Shown here one piece after another: positions 7,684-18,450 of a stretch of DNA of 64,000 bases. This DNA comes from Rickettsia typhi. Lineage in GTDB: Bacteria > Pseudomonadota > Alphaproteobacteria > Rickettsiales > UBA1997. Within the stretch, counting starts at the first letter, position 1. Each line of letters starts with the position of its first letter. Made by a program: the position numbers and the translations under genes. The notes below the pieces were generated by a model. The model was not told the DNA's origin, ran no database searches, and worked only from the letters and a program-made list of their open reading frames with translations. The DNA lies in contig CAMBFC010000006.1 of assembly GCA_945865905.1 (NCBI GenBank), positions 1-64,000 on the forward strand, given 5' to 3'.

Positions 7684-9648
7684 ATGACAAAACAAAACTT
7701 AAAACCAGCAATAAAATATCGCCCCGATATAGATGGCCTTAGAGCAATTGCAATTATTTCGGTGATAATTTTTCACTTTTGCAACCTACTACCAAGTGGC
7801 TATATCGGTGTTGATATCTTTTTTGTAATTTCGGGATTTTTGATCACAAAAATTATTTTGCAAGAACATGAATCCGGCCATTTTAGTTTTGTAAATTTTT
7901 ATGCCAGAAGAATATTGCGGATTTTTCCTGCTTTGTTTTTAATGCTTTCAGTAAGTTTTATTTTTGCAGCCTTAATATTGAACACCAAAGATATGATCTG
8001 GTTTTCAAGAAGTATGCATTATTCTTCTTTGCAAATATCAAATTTCTTTTTTCAAAGAACCATCAATTATTTTGATGCCAATGAAGGATTTGAACCACTT
8101 GTTCACACTTGGTCTTTGGCGGTTGAAGAGCAGTTTTATTTATTGATGCCGGCAATTATAATTTTTTTATTGAGCTTTAAAAACAAGAAAAACGCATCAT
8201 TTTACGGCATAATTGTTTTGTCACTAATTTCTCTTATTGCAAGCCAAATACTTGTTTTTGCTAATCAAAAAATTGCCTTTTATTCTTTGCTTTCAAGATT
8301 TTGGGAGCTAGGAATTGGTTGCTTACTTGCCTTTGATAAAATAAAAATTTCTTCCGACAAAATCAATAAATCACTTTCTTTATTTGGTTTAGCACTGATT
8401 TTATTTTCAGCATTTGCGCTAAATTATTCTTATTTTCCCGGATTTTTGGCGATGATCCCCTGCCTTGGCGCGGCGCTAATAATTTTAACCGGAAAAAGCA
8501 CTAACACTTTTGCAGCCAAATTACTTTCTGGCAGATTTTTTGTTTTTACTGGACAAATCTCTTATTCACTTTATTTGTGGCATTTGCCGTTGCTGGCTCT
8601 ATATAAAAAATATCAAGCAAATTCAGATTTAAGCTTGGTTGAAAATTTTATTTTAATTATAGTTTTGATCGCAATTTCTATAGCTTCATGGAAATTTGTT
8701 GAACTGCCTTTTAGAAAAAAATACGCCTCTTTTTTAAACCGCAAATATGATGGAAAAATTAAATTTCAGCATCCGTTTCTTGCGGCAACAATTTGCATTT
8801 TGCTTCTTGCGGCAATTTCAACAATTTCACAAAAAACTAATGGCTTTAATTTTCGATTAGCAAAAAGCGATTTGCTTAACGCTTCAAACCTAGATCAATA
8901 TGCCGAATTTGGCAAAAAATGCGGCATTGGAAAAAACAGCGCACCATTTCCCAATATTGATGAATGCGTAATTGGCAAAAATCAAAAAAACTATGAAGTG
9001 GTGGTTTTTGGCGATAGCCATGCCGGACACTACTCGTCAGCCGTTTCTAATTGGGCAGAAAAACACGATTTATCAACAATGTCTTTTTATCTTTTTCTCT
9101 GTCCACCAGTTATCTCTGATGAAAATGGTTTGGCAAATCAAAAATGTCAAGATTATCGAGCTCAAATAAAACAAATTTTGCAGAATAAATCTCACATAAA
9201 ATATGTTTTTATTGCAGGAAGATGGAACGATATCTCGGATCCAATTTTATTTAAAAAACAAATTGCGGATACAATAAATTTTTTAAACTCTTTAGATAAA
9301 AAAATAATCGTGATGGGATCGATTCCCGATTCAAGATTGGCAGGCGCAAAAACCACTCCCTTAGAGTGCATTGAAAATAAATTAACGCCAATACAAAAAT
9401 TTTTTCCAACTAAAGATCAAAACTGCTCAGATCTTCCCCTCTCTGCCTTTAAAAAACAATTTGAATATGCAGAAATTATAAAAGATATAGTAAAAAAATA
9501 TCAAAACGTCACTTACTTTGATCCTTTTCAATATTTTTGCGATAGCCAAAATTGTTATTTTATTAAAGACAAAAAATTGCTTTATGCCGATAAAGATCAT
9601 CTAAATATAAACGGATCAGAATACATTAAAAATTTCATTAAAAATTAA
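7684..9648 (+). CDS. OafA-type membrane acyltransferase (acyltransferase-3 plus C-terminal SGNH domain)
   Basis: YRPDIDGLRAIAIISVIIFH...GYIGVDIFFVISGFLIT; SGNH motif VVFGDSHAGHY. Confidence 0.9.
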   Translation: MTKQNLKPAIKYRPDIDGLRAIAIISVIIFHFCNLLPSGYIGVDIFFVISGFLITKIILQEHESGHFSFVNFYARRILRIFPALFLMLSVSFIFAALILNTKDMIWFSRSMHYSSLQISNFFFQRTINYFDANEGFEPLVHTWSLAVEEQFYLLMPAIIIFLLSFKNKKNASFYGIIVLSLISLIASQILVFANQKIAFYSLLSRFWELGIGCLLAFDKIKISSDKINKSLSLFGLALILFSAFALNYSYFPGFLAMIPCLGAALIILTGKSTNTFAAKLLSGRFFVFTGQISYSLYLWHLPLLALYKKYQANSDLSLVENFILIIVLIAISIASWKFVELPFRKKYASFLNRKYDGKIKFQHPFLAATICILLLAAISTISQKTNGFNFRLAKSDLLNASNLDQYAEFGKKCGIGKNSAPFPNIDECVIGKNQKNYEVVVFGDSHAGHYSSAVSNWAEKHDLSTMSFYLFLCPPVISDENGLANQKCQDYRAQIKQILQNKSHIKYVFIAGRWNDISDPILFKKQIADTINFLNSLDKKIIVMGSIPDSRLAGAKTTPLECIENKLTPIQKFFPTKDQNCSDLPLSAFKKQFEYAEIIKDIVKKYQNVTYFDPFQYFCDSQNCYFIKDKKLLYADKDHLNINGSEYIKNFIKN

Positions 9649-9651
9649 CCG

Positions 9652-11448
9652 ATGAAAAATTATTTTTTAATGACAATTTTTTTGTTATCCTCATTAAATT
9701 CTTATGCGGCAAATGTTGATCAAAACACCATCAACCAACAAGATTGGATCACGCGCCAACAACAAAATAAAATCGAAGAAGATCGTCGCCTAAAAGAGCA
9801 AAAAACCATCTACAAAGAACGCGCTCGCAAGAAAAAAGAATCTGCGGCAGAAAGCAAAAATCAAACTTCAGCTTTGGGCAAATTAATAGAATGCTTTCCG
9901 ATCAAATCAATCATTCTGGTCGACGCCAATTCAATTTCTAAGCATCAACAAAAAAAATTAACCTCACCTTTTATCGGCAAATGTATTGAAGCAAAAACCC
10001 TAACCGAAATTATCATCGCAATTCAAACTTTTTATAATGATGAAGGATATATAGCGTCGCGAGTTGTTGTGCCAAAACAAAATATCCAAAGCGGCAATTT
10101 AGAGCTAAAGATTTTGGAAGGAAAAATTGATGAGGTGATTGTTGGTGATAATAATTTCACTGATAAAATGCAAGAATTTACCGCTTTTGGCCTAATGGAA
10201 GGCGATACGCTAAATTTAGAAGATATCAGTCAAGGGCTTTATCAGATGAACCGCTTACAATCAAACAACGCCACGATGAAAATTGAACCAGCGGTTAATG
10301 AAGGCGAAGCCAAAGTTTACATCGCCAATCAAAAAATATTTCCAGCGCACGCAACAGTTGGTTATGATAATTTGGGAAATGACTTTACAGGAGTAAAAAG
10401 AACGAACTTTTCTGGCGGTTTGGATAATCTGCTTTCGTTGAATGACTCTATCAACTTAATCTACTCGACCAATCTCAGCGATAACAGCCAAGAAAAAGAT
10501 ATTAAGTTATTTACTTCCGGCATCTCAGTTCCCTTTGGTTATAACACATTTTCTTACGATTATTCAAGATCAGAATTTCGCGGCACAAATCCGGGAACTA
10601 ACGGACCAATTCGTTTAACTGGTTTCTCAGAAAGAAATAACGCTACAATCGACCGCGTTCTTTTAAACAAAGGCAATTTCCGCCTTTCAACCAATGCTTC
10701 GCTCACAACCAAATCATCAGCCAGCTATTTAAATGGCGAAAAAATTGAAACTTCTGAGCGCAAATTAACCGTGGGCAATATTGGTTTTACAATTTCCAAT
10801 TACTTCAAAAACGGCGTTAATCTTTATCTTAAACCAAGCTATTCCAAAGGCTTAAAATTACTTAACGCCAAACAAGATGGATCAAATTTAACCAGCGACA
10901 CACCAAAAGCACAGTTCGATTATTTCAAACTTTACGCCTCAGTTTCAAAAAGATTAACAATTCCAAAAACTGAAATTCCATTCACACTTTCAACAGAAAT
11001 GGACAGCCAATATTCCAAGCAAACTTTATTTGGTACTGAGCAATTTTCTGTCGGCGGATATTATTCGGTGCGCGGTTTTAGAGAAAATTATATTGTTGGT
11101 GATTCAGGATATTACTTCCGCAATAAAGCTAATTTTAACATCGGATCACTTGTTGCGCCTTTTGCTAAAAATAACTCTGAAGGAATAATCGGTAAAAATC
11201 TCGTTCATCTAAACAAATTTTCAGTAGAACCATTTTACGATTACGGCTATGTCAAAAATAAATATGTCAGCAATGGCGCAGATGGAAGGCTTGCTGGCGC
11301 GGGTGTAAAAACCTTATTTAACAGCAAATATTTTAACGCTTCTCTTACTTATTCTTGGGCAACTAATCAATCGCGTTTAATTACTTCGCAGAAGAAAGAA
11401 AATAAAATGCTTTATTTTGAGGTCAATTGGCTTGATTTGTGTTTTTAA
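9652..11448 (+). CDS. Two-partner secretion outer membrane transporter (TpsB; ShlB/FhaC family)
   Basis: Signal peptide, POTRA-like segment, barrel with GTEQFSVGGYYSVRGFREN and terminal LYFEVNWLDLCF. Confidence 0.9.
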   Translation: MKNYFLMTIFLLSSLNSYAANVDQNTINQQDWITRQQQNKIEEDRRLKEQKTIYKERARKKKESAAESKNQTSALGKLIECFPIKSIILVDANSISKHQQKKLTSPFIGKCIEAKTLTEIIIAIQTFYNDEGYIASRVVVPKQNIQSGNLELKILEGKIDEVIVGDNNFTDKMQEFTAFGLMEGDTLNLEDISQGLYQMNRLQSNNATMKIEPAVNEGEAKVYIANQKIFPAHATVGYDNLGNDFTGVKRTNFSGGLDNLLSLNDSINLIYSTNLSDNSQEKDIKLFTSGISVPFGYNTFSYDYSRSEFRGTNPGTNGPIRLTGFSERNNATIDRVLLNKGNFRLSTNASLTTKSSASYLNGEKIETSERKLTVGNIGFTISNYFKNGVNLYLKPSYSKGLKLLNAKQDGSNLTSDTPKAQFDYFKLYASVSKRLTIPKTEIPFTLSTEMDSQYSKQTLFGTEQFSVGGYYSVRGFRENYIVGDSGYYFRNKANFNIGSLVAPFAKNNSEGIIGKNLVHLNKFSVEPFYDYGYVKNKYVSNGADGRLAGAGVKTLFNSKYFNASLTYSWATNQSRLITSQKKENKMLYFEVNWLDLCF

Positions 11449-11608
11449 TCAAGCTAAGTTGCCTTGAATTTTAAAAAATATAAAAATATTCAATACTAAT
11501 AAAATCATAACAAGAATAATCTTTAAGATAAATCATTTCTGGTAAATTTTAATAGAATTATGATTTATAACGCTTTGTTAACTTAAATCATTTTATTGAA
11601 GTTATCTC

Positions 11609-13573
11609 ATGAACAAACTTACTCATCCAAAATATCGCGCTGATATTGACGGGCTTCGCGCCATCGCTGTTTTGTTGGTTGTATTTTTTCATGCCGGACT
11701 TGGAAAAGGAGGGTTTATTGGCGTTGATATCTTCTTTGTTATTTCTGGTTTTTTAATTTCCACGATTATTTTTGACAATCTTGATTCTGGGCGCTTTAGT
11801 TTTTGGCAATTTTATGAGCGTCGCATCAGAAGAATATTTCCCGCCTTGTTGATAGTCTTAGTTTTTACTCTCGTTTTTGGATGGTTCACTTTATTTGCTG
11901 ACGAATATAAGCATCTCGGCAACCACATTTTTAGAAGCTCTTATTTTTTCTCTAATTTTACACTTTTAAATGAAAGCGGCTATTTTGATAACGATTCTGA
12001 AACTAAGCCATTACTACATCTATGGTCTTTAGCAATTGAAGAACAATTTTACATTATTTGGCCACTGCTTTTATTGGGTATATCAAAATTAAAAGATTGG
12101 AAATGGCTTTCTTGCAAAAAAAAGCTCGCCTTTCTTGCAATGACTATCTTCATTTTACTAACCTCTTTTTGTTTCAGTATTTTTGAAATTTATCATAATA
12201 AAAGCGCCGCATTTTATCTGCCTCAAAGTCGCTTTTGGGAATTATTAACTGGATCGGTTTTGGCATATTTAACATTTTATAAAAAAGATCTTTTAAAATT
12301 TAATGGGGATAAAAATATTTACAGTAACTTAATATCCCTAGTTGGAGCATTATTAATTGCCATTGGTGTAGCTTTTATTACCAAACAAAAATCTTTTCCG
12401 GGCGCTTTAGCCTTACTTCCAACTATAGGCGCTTTTCTTATTATTTTTGCAGGGCAGCATGCTTGGCTTAACAGAACTATTTTACAAAATAAAATCTTGG
12501 TTTGGTTTGGATTAATCAGCTTTCCCCTTTATTTATGGCATTGGCCACTACTTTCTTTTGCAAGAATAGTAGAAAGTGAAAAACCTGCAGCCATTATAAG
12601 AATTATCGCCGTTATAGTTTCAATTTTTCTAGCATGGCTCACTTATAAATTTATTGAGAGGCCGCTGCGTTTTGGTGGATCAGCAAAAATTAAAGTTACC
12701 GCTCTCATAATAACAATGGTTGGAATTGGATTTGCTGGTTATTTGGTCTATTTTAAAGATGGTTTTAAATCCAGAAAATCAATTGAATCATATAAAGTTA
12801 GTGATGATGATTTAATAACTCCAGAACTCACCAGAGAATCGGACAACTCATGTGATAAGTTTGGTTTTGGAAAAAATATTGTTTGTTTGATAAATTCAAC
12901 GCAACCAGAATTTTTAATTATCGGTGATAGCCACGCGATGTCTTTAAATTCTGCCGCCTACTTACATAAATCAAATTTAAAAACAATTTTGATTTCTCAA
13001 CATGATTGTCGTCCATTTGAAAAATATGTTGAAGGTTCGCAAAATTATTGCACACAAATAGCGATCGATAGCAAAATAGCCGTTACCAAATTTAAATCTA
13101 TTAAAACCGTAATCATCAACACCTTTTATCCCGATAAAAATGGATTTAAAAGATTGAATCTTCGCAATATTAATGATCCCAATTCTAAAGAATCTCAGCA
13201 AGATATGTTTGTGAATGGTTATAAAGACTTAATCAAAGATTTAATTTCTGCTAAAAAAAATGTGGTCTTTATTATCGACAATCCAAGATTAGAACATGAT
13301 CCAAAGCGTTGCCTTGCAAGACCTCTTCGATCTAAGCCAGATGACTGCAAAATTGATAAGAAAGTTATTTTAGAAAGACAATATCTTTATCGTCAAAAAA
13401 TTTTAGAAATTCAAAAATCAATTCCTGAATTAAAAATATTTGATAGTTTAGATGCGTTTTGTGATAAGGATTTTTGCTATTTTAAAGATGATAAAAATAT
13501 CTTTTATTTTGATAAGCATCATTTGAGCGTCTCTGGCAGTAAAAAATTGCTTGATGGCTATTTGCAAAATTAA
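11609..13573 (+). CDS. OafA-type membrane acyltransferase (acyltransferase-3 plus SGNH domain)
   Basis: YRADIDGLRAIAVLLVVFFHAG...GFIGVDIFFVISGFLIS; LIIGDSHAMSL. Confidence 0.9.
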   Translation: MNKLTHPKYRADIDGLRAIAVLLVVFFHAGLGKGGFIGVDIFFVISGFLISTIIFDNLDSGRFSFWQFYERRIRRIFPALLIVLVFTLVFGWFTLFADEYKHLGNHIFRSSYFFSNFTLLNESGYFDNDSETKPLLHLWSLAIEEQFYIIWPLLLLGISKLKDWKWLSCKKKLAFLAMTIFILLTSFCFSIFEIYHNKSAAFYLPQSRFWELLTGSVLAYLTFYKKDLLKFNGDKNIYSNLISLVGALLIAIGVAFITKQKSFPGALALLPTIGAFLIIFAGQHAWLNRTILQNKILVWFGLISFPLYLWHWPLLSFARIVESEKPAAIIRIIAVIVSIFLAWLTYKFIERPLRFGGSAKIKVTALIITMVGIGFAGYLVYFKDGFKSRKSIESYKVSDDDLITPELTRESDNSCDKFGFGKNIVCLINSTQPEFLIIGDSHAMSLNSAAYLHKSNLKTILISQHDCRPFEKYVEGSQNYCTQIAIDSKIAVTKFKSIKTVIINTFYPDKNGFKRLNLRNINDPNSKESQQDMFVNGYKDLIKDLISAKKNVVFIIDNPRLEHDPKRCLARPLRSKPDDCKIDKKVILERQYLYRQKILEIQKSIPELKIFDSLDAFCDKDFCYFKDDKNIFYFDKHHLSVSGSKKLLDGYLQN

Positions 13574-13594
13574 TCAGTGCTAGAAAACTTTTTA

Positions 13595-14713
13595 TCACGC
13601 TGATTCTTTCTTATAAATCAGCAACACTCCAATCGCAAAACAAATAAAAGTTATCACCCAAGTTGAGGCAAAAATTGGAATCAATCTCGAGGACCCCAAA
13701 GCATTAATAATGCTAAGTGAAATGTATAATCCCAAACCACAAATAACCCCAATAAATAAAGTAAAAATCGCCATTCGATCACGAAAATTATTGATGCCAA
13801 AATAACAGGCAATCAAAACCATCGCTAAAAATAAAATTGGCTTACTTAATAAACTATAAAAATAAACCTCAAATTTAACTGACTGAAAGCCAGCAGATTG
13901 AAGACTTTCGATCAATCCAGGTAATTCAAATAATGAAAATAATTTTACATTTTGAAAATTGCTAACAATCTTATCCATAACAAAATTTGGCTGAAGATTC
14001 GTTGGAATAATATATTTTTCAATTTTGCGATTGAGAGAATCTGCATCATTTAAAAGAACATTGAACAAAAGCCACTTTTGATCACTCAGCAACATTTTTT
14101 CTGCATCAATTTTTCTATAAAATCGCCCTTCTTTATCAAAAAACCATACCGAAACATTATTTAGTTCGGCATTTTCTCGATATACTGTTCTGGCTTGAAT
14201 TACAAGCTCTTCACCATCTTTTTCTAGACTGGGCTGCTTAAGCCAAATGCCGTTGATTGTAATGGTTGCTGCGCGTATTTCGTTTCTAATGTATTTGCCT
14301 TCAAGCGCATCAAATTGGTGGGCCATTAAAATTGAGACTGGACCAAAAATTGTAATCCAAAAAATACCCAGCAAAAACGCAGAAACAGCAACGGGCTGAA
14401 CAATTTGCCACAAAGAAAATCCACAAGATCTAATAACAGTAATTTCACTTTTAAGTGACAAAAAGAAAAATGTAATAATCGCCGCAAACAACACCATTGA
14501 AGGAGCTATATCATTTAAAAAATCAGGCACTTGCAAAAATGCCATAGATACAATCATTATAAAAGGTGCACTAGAGCTAGATCCTTTATCAATAGCCTCA
14601 AGCAGATTCACAAAAAAAATTAACAAAGAAAACGCCAAAGTAATTTGCAAAAATCTGATAAGAAAATTTTTTGCGATATAAAGACTAATTTTTCTTGGCA
14701 GCGAATTTTTCAT
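13595..14713 (-). CDS. lptG: LPS export ABC transporter permease LptG
   Basis: YjgP/YjgQ family topology and motifs (PDFLNDIAPSMVLFAAI, LKSEITVIRSCGFS); paired with lptF. Confidence 0.85.
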   Translation of the reverse strand: MKNSLPRKISLYIAKNFLIRFLQITLAFSLLIFFVNLLEAIDKGSSSSAPFIMIVSMAFLQVPDFLNDIAPSMVLFAAIITFFFLSLKSEITVIRSCGFSLWQIVQPVAVSAFLLGIFWITIFGPVSILMAHQFDALEGKYIRNEIRAATITINGIWLKQPSLEKDGEELVIQARTVYRENAELNNVSVWFFDKEGRFYRKIDAEKMLLSDQKWLLFNVLLNDADSLNRKIEKYIIPTNLQPNFVMDKIVSNFQNVKLFSLFELPGLIESLQSAGFQSVKFEVYFYSLLSKPILFLAMVLIACYFGINNFRDRMAIFTLFIGVICGLGLYISLSIINALGSSRLIPIFASTWVITFICFAIGVLLIYKKESA

Positions 14714-15794
14714 TTTTATAAGTGTTTGCTTTTAGTTCATAAAAAGCGATGACAAAGAAAATTATTAAATGTAAATAAAGCATTGGAATCAGCGCTAGAG
14801 AGGTTTCTAATAATCTGTAAATCATGATTGTGATTCCTAAAAATAATATACCCACAATAATTGCGGCAACAATATTAAAATTATTGCCTCTGCGATTTAG
14901 ATCGCCACGCAAAATAAATGCCAAAGCTACCATCACCAAAATCGTAGACATTAAAGGATAGGTTATTCTTTGCTGCAATTCAATTTGATATTGTATTTTA
15001 TCATCAAAAGTTGAATCGTCAGCTGGATTTAGTAACTCATTTACAAATCTTTCTTTGGCTTTCCAGCGCTTTTGCAAAGAATTATCCTTGTTATTGTCAC
15101 TTAAATTAACAACATAATTATCAAAACTTAATATTTCTTCTTTGTTATCTTTATAAGCAAATCGTTGCACGGTTCCATCTTGCATATAAAGCAATAAGCT
15201 TGCGCTTTCAAATTTTAAATTTCCTGTTTTGGCGGTTATTGTTGTTGAAACCTCTGAATTGCGCCCGTCATGCAATAAAATTCCAAAAAGCTGATTATTA
15301 TCATTTTTATCTTTGACATAAATTGTTAGATTTTTTAACTTTTCAAAAGCGCCTTTGCTGAAGGATAAATTGCTATAATTATTCTCAAAATTTGTACGAA
15401 CAGTGCGCAACTTTTTATTGGCTAGAGGCATCAAATAAAAAGAAATAAAAAAACAAAATAGAGTCAAAAATGCCGCAACTAAAATTGCGACCTTACTAAT
15501 AGCAATTTTTGTGAGACCAGAATTTTTTAGAATAGTGATTTCATTGTTAAGAAGTAGACGATTGTAGATTAAAAGCACTGCAGTAAAAATCGAAATCGGA
15601 ATAATAAACAGCAACAGCCACGGCAAAATCAGCACGAATAGCAAAAAAAATTGCCGCAACTCAACGCCATTTTCAGTAATATAATGCAAAAATGCAATCG
15701 TTCGACTAAACCAAATCAAAATTACAAGAAGCGATAATAATACAAAAAAAGCGGTTACAGTCTTGTAAAGAATGTATTTGTTGTATAATCTCAC
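14685..15794 (-). CDS. lptF: LPS export ABC transporter permease LptF
   Basis: YjgP/YjgQ family (LLNNEITILKNSGLT); overlaps lptG. Confidence 0.85.
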   Translation of the reverse strand: MRLYNKYILYKTVTAFFVLLSLLVILIWFSRTIAFLHYITENGVELRQFFLLFVLILPWLLLFIIPISIFTAVLLIYNRLLLNNEITILKNSGLTKIAISKVAILVAAFLTLFCFFISFYLMPLANKKLRTVRTNFENNYSNLSFSKGAFEKLKNLTIYVKDKNDNNQLFGILLHDGRNSEVSTTITAKTGNLKFESASLLLYMQDGTVQRFAYKDNKEEILSFDNYVVNLSDNNKDNSLQKRWKAKERFVNELLNPADDSTFDDKIQYQIELQQRITYPLMSTILVMVALAFILRGDLNRRGNNFNIVAAIIVGILFLGITIMIYRLLETSLALIPMLYLHLIIFFVIAFYELKANTYKNEKFAAKKN

Positions 15795-15835
15795 TTTTTT
15801 TATTTTAAATTTAAAGCAATAGCGTCAAGAATTTT

Positions 15836-16045
15836 ATGTCAAAAATCAAGATCATTCTGAACGGAGAAGAAAAAACTTTATCACAAAAAATGACAATTGC
15901 TGATTTAATTGCTGAATATGGTTTAGATATGAAGAAAATCGCTATTGAAAAAGACCTAGAGATTATAAGCCCCGAATCTTTTGCAGAAATAATTTTAGAT
16001 GAAGGAAGTAGAATCGAAATTGTTCACTTTATTGGTGGCGGCTGA
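15836..16045 (+). CDS. thiS: Sulfur carrier protein ThiS
   Basis: 69 aa ubiquitin-like, terminal IEIVHFIGGG. Confidence 0.9.
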   Translation: MSKIKIILNGEEKTLSQKMTIADLIAEYGLDMKKIAIEKDLEIISPESFAEIILDEGSRIEIVHFIGGG

Positions 16046-16107
16046 TTATTTTGAATTCTCTTTATAGGTTATGACATTATTGCCACGAACTAAAATATAA
16101 CCTTCAT

Positions 16108-16554
16108 CTATAATGCTCGGCCATGATTTTCAAATAAAGGTTTTGCATTTGGATCAGAAACTTGAGTAGAAGTCGCTTGTTGTTGTGCCTGCAAACTATA
16201 GTCTTGCGTATAAGGATTGGCGCTTGCCTCAAGACGATGACCTTCGGTTATGTTACTAAAACTTTGATGTGCAGCCTTTGCTGTATCTATGTATGGGCTC
16301 ATAAAAAATTTTAAACCGCCCCAAAAAACACCAGAAGCAGAATCTGCTAAACCTTTTATAACACTATCATACTGTAATTGTGTAGAAAATAATTTTTGAC
16401 GGACCACTGACCAGCATAGATCCATAGCATTAAGAGTTAACGCCACAGTGCCAACGACAACCGTATGAAGCAGCGCCAATGGAACAGCAATTGGTGCCAA
16501 CAAACATTTTCCAATGAATTTTGCAATACCTCCAATAGTTGATGCGGCTCCCAT
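16108..16554 (-). CDS. Hypothetical membrane-associated protein
   Basis: Intact ORF with two hydrophobic segments between thiS and yajQ. Confidence 0.5.
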   Translation of the reverse strand: MGAASTIGGIAKFIGKCLLAPIAVPLALLHTVVVGTVALTLNAMDLCWSVVRQKLFSTQLQYDSVIKGLADSASGVFWGGLKFFMSPYIDTAKAAHQSFSNITEGHRLEASANPYTQDYSLQAQQQATSTQVSDPNAKPLFENHGRAL

Positions 16555-16559
16555 CTTAA

Positions 16560-17051
16560 TTAATCTCTAAAGTTAATAAATTGTAGCGGCAACTCATAGC
16601 TGCCTGCTCGTAGCATGTTCATTATTTGTTGCAAATCATCACGATTTTTGCCTTCTACCCTCACCTCATCACCCCTAATCGAGCTTTGCACTTTTAATTT
16701 TTTCTCTTTGATTTGCTTGTTGATTTCTTTGGCAACTTCTTGCTCAATGCCATTTTTTAATTTTACTTCTTGGCGCAAACTATTGCCACTGGCCGCTTCT
16801 TCTTTTTGAAAATCAAAAGCCTTTGGATCTATGCCCCGCTTAACTCCGTGAGTTTTGATAGAATCGCGAATTGCTCCCATTTTATAAGAATCTTCCGCCG
16901 CTAATTTGATGATATTTTCTTTATGATCCACTTCAATTGAAAATTTTGCCGCCTTAAAATCATAGCGGTTGGTAAGCTCGCGCAATACAGAATTAATGGC
17001 GTTGTCAATTTCTTGCATATCTATTTTTGAAACAATATCGAAACTAGGCAT
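16560..17051 (-). CDS. yajQ: YajQ family nucleotide-binding protein
   Basis: MPSFDIVSKIDMQEIDNAINSVLRELTNRYDFK. Confidence 0.95.
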   Translation of the reverse strand: MPSFDIVSKIDMQEIDNAINSVLRELTNRYDFKAAKFSIEVDHKENIIKLAAEDSYKMGAIRDSIKTHGVKRGIDPKAFDFQKEEAASGNSLRQEVKLKNGIEQEVAKEINKQIKEKKLKVQSSIRGDEVRVEGKNRDDLQQIMNMLRAGSYELPLQFINFRD

Positions 17052-17079
17052 AATAAATTTTATTAATTATAACATATTT

Positions 17080-18282
17080 TTAAGCATTTGCCAAGGCATT
17101 TTTTAAATCGTCAATTAAATCATCAATATGCTCAAGCCCAACTGATAGGCGGCACATTGATTGACTAATTCCAATTTTTTCTTGCTCTTCACGCGAAATA
17201 TTCGAGTGAGTAGTGGTTGCTGGATGCGTAATCAATGACTTAGCATCACCAAGATTATTTGAAATGTCAATAATTTGCAGATGATTCATAAAGTTAAAGG
17301 TATTTTTTTTGTCTCCTTTTACTTCAAATGCAATCATTGCACCGCCATTAATCATTTGCTTTTGAGCCACATCATATTGTGGATGAGATTTTAATTGCGG
17401 ATATAAAACTTTAGCAATTTTTGGATGCGATTCTAAAAACTGTGCCACCTTTAGGGCGTTAGAGCAATGGCGCTCCATGCGCATTGAGAAGGTTTCGAGA
17501 GATTTATAAATTACCCATGCATTAAAGGGGCTCAAGCAAGGCCCTGTGTGGCGATGAAATGGCAGCAGAATTTCTTTGATGAATTTTTCTGATCCCAAAA
17601 CACAACCACCAAGAGTTCTGCCCTGCCCATCCATATGTTTGGTAGTAGAATAAACTACCACATCAGCGCCAAGTTGCAAAGGCTTTTGGCCGTAAGGTGA
17701 AGCAAAGATATTATCAACAATTAATGATGCGCCATTTTTTTTGCAAAGTCTTGCCACCATAGCAATATCAACGATCTCAAGGTTTGGATTGGCTGGCGTT
17801 TCAAGAAATACAACTTTAGTATTAGCCTTGAAAGCCTTACTCCAATCAGCCTCAGCAATAGAATCTACCAGAGTAACTTCAATGCCATAATTAGGCAAAA
17901 TTTTAGTCGCAATATGAAAGCAAGAACCAAATAAAACACGCGAGGCAATAAAATGATCACCCGCTTTAATTTGACACATAATGCTTGCAAACACAGCAGC
18001 CATGCCGCTTGCCATAACGCAGGCAGCCTCTGATTCTTCAAGCAAAGCCAGTTTATCTTCAAGCATTTTAAGGCTAGGATTAACATAACGCGAATAAACA
18101 AAACCCGGCGCCTCTCCATTAAAGCGGCTTTCTGCCGTTTCGGCATCGTTATAACAAAATCCAGAATTAAGAAAAATTGCCTCAGAAGTTTCACCAAATT
18201 CTGTTCGCAAAGCTCCGCCGCGAATCAGCTTAGTATCAAGATGTGCCGTGGTTGAAAGTTTTTTATTTTTGTAATTTGTCAT
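17080..18282 (-). CDS. metZ: O-succinylhomoserine sulfhydrylase (Cys/Met metabolism PLP enzyme)
   Basis: VYSRYVNPSLKMLEDKLALLE, VVYSTTKHMDGQGRTLGG. Confidence 0.85.
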   Translation of the reverse strand: MTNYKNKKLSTTAHLDTKLIRGGALRTEFGETSEAIFLNSGFCYNDAETAESRFNGEAPGFVYSRYVNPSLKMLEDKLALLEESEAACVMASGMAAVFASIMCQIKAGDHFIASRVLFGSCFHIATKILPNYGIEVTLVDSIAEADWSKAFKANTKVVFLETPANPNLEIVDIAMVARLCKKNGASLIVDNIFASPYGQKPLQLGADVVVYSTTKHMDGQGRTLGGCVLGSEKFIKEILLPFHRHTGPCLSPFNAWVIYKSLETFSMRMERHCSNALKVAQFLESHPKIAKVLYPQLKSHPQYDVAQKQMINGGAMIAFEVKGDKKNTFNFMNHLQIIDISNNLGDAKSLITHPATTTHSNISREEQEKIGISQSMCRLSVGLEHIDDLIDDLKNALANA

Positions 18283-18450
18283 ATCAAAATTATGTTTATA
18301 GCAGAATTTTTGTTGCGTAAATCTGCATAAATTTTATTAGAAATCCGCACTAAGCGGGCGCAAAATATAATCGCGCGAAATAATTGATAGCCTAGGAAGG
18401 CATTCGTGTGGATTTTAAAAAAACTTGGCTTGTTTTATATTTTTGGCTCA

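Noticed and set aside
11528-11568. Short inverted repeat ataaatcat/atgatttat between tpsB and the second acyltransferase as a third comEC-type palindrome
   Set aside because: Only 9-bp arms in very AT-rich intergenic DNA; the GATAAATC end is not mirrored and it could be chance.
17865-18197. 110-aa alternative-frame ORF within metZ
   Set aside because: Same-strand alternate frame over a conserved PLP enzyme; low-complexity Leu-rich product typical of frame artefacts.
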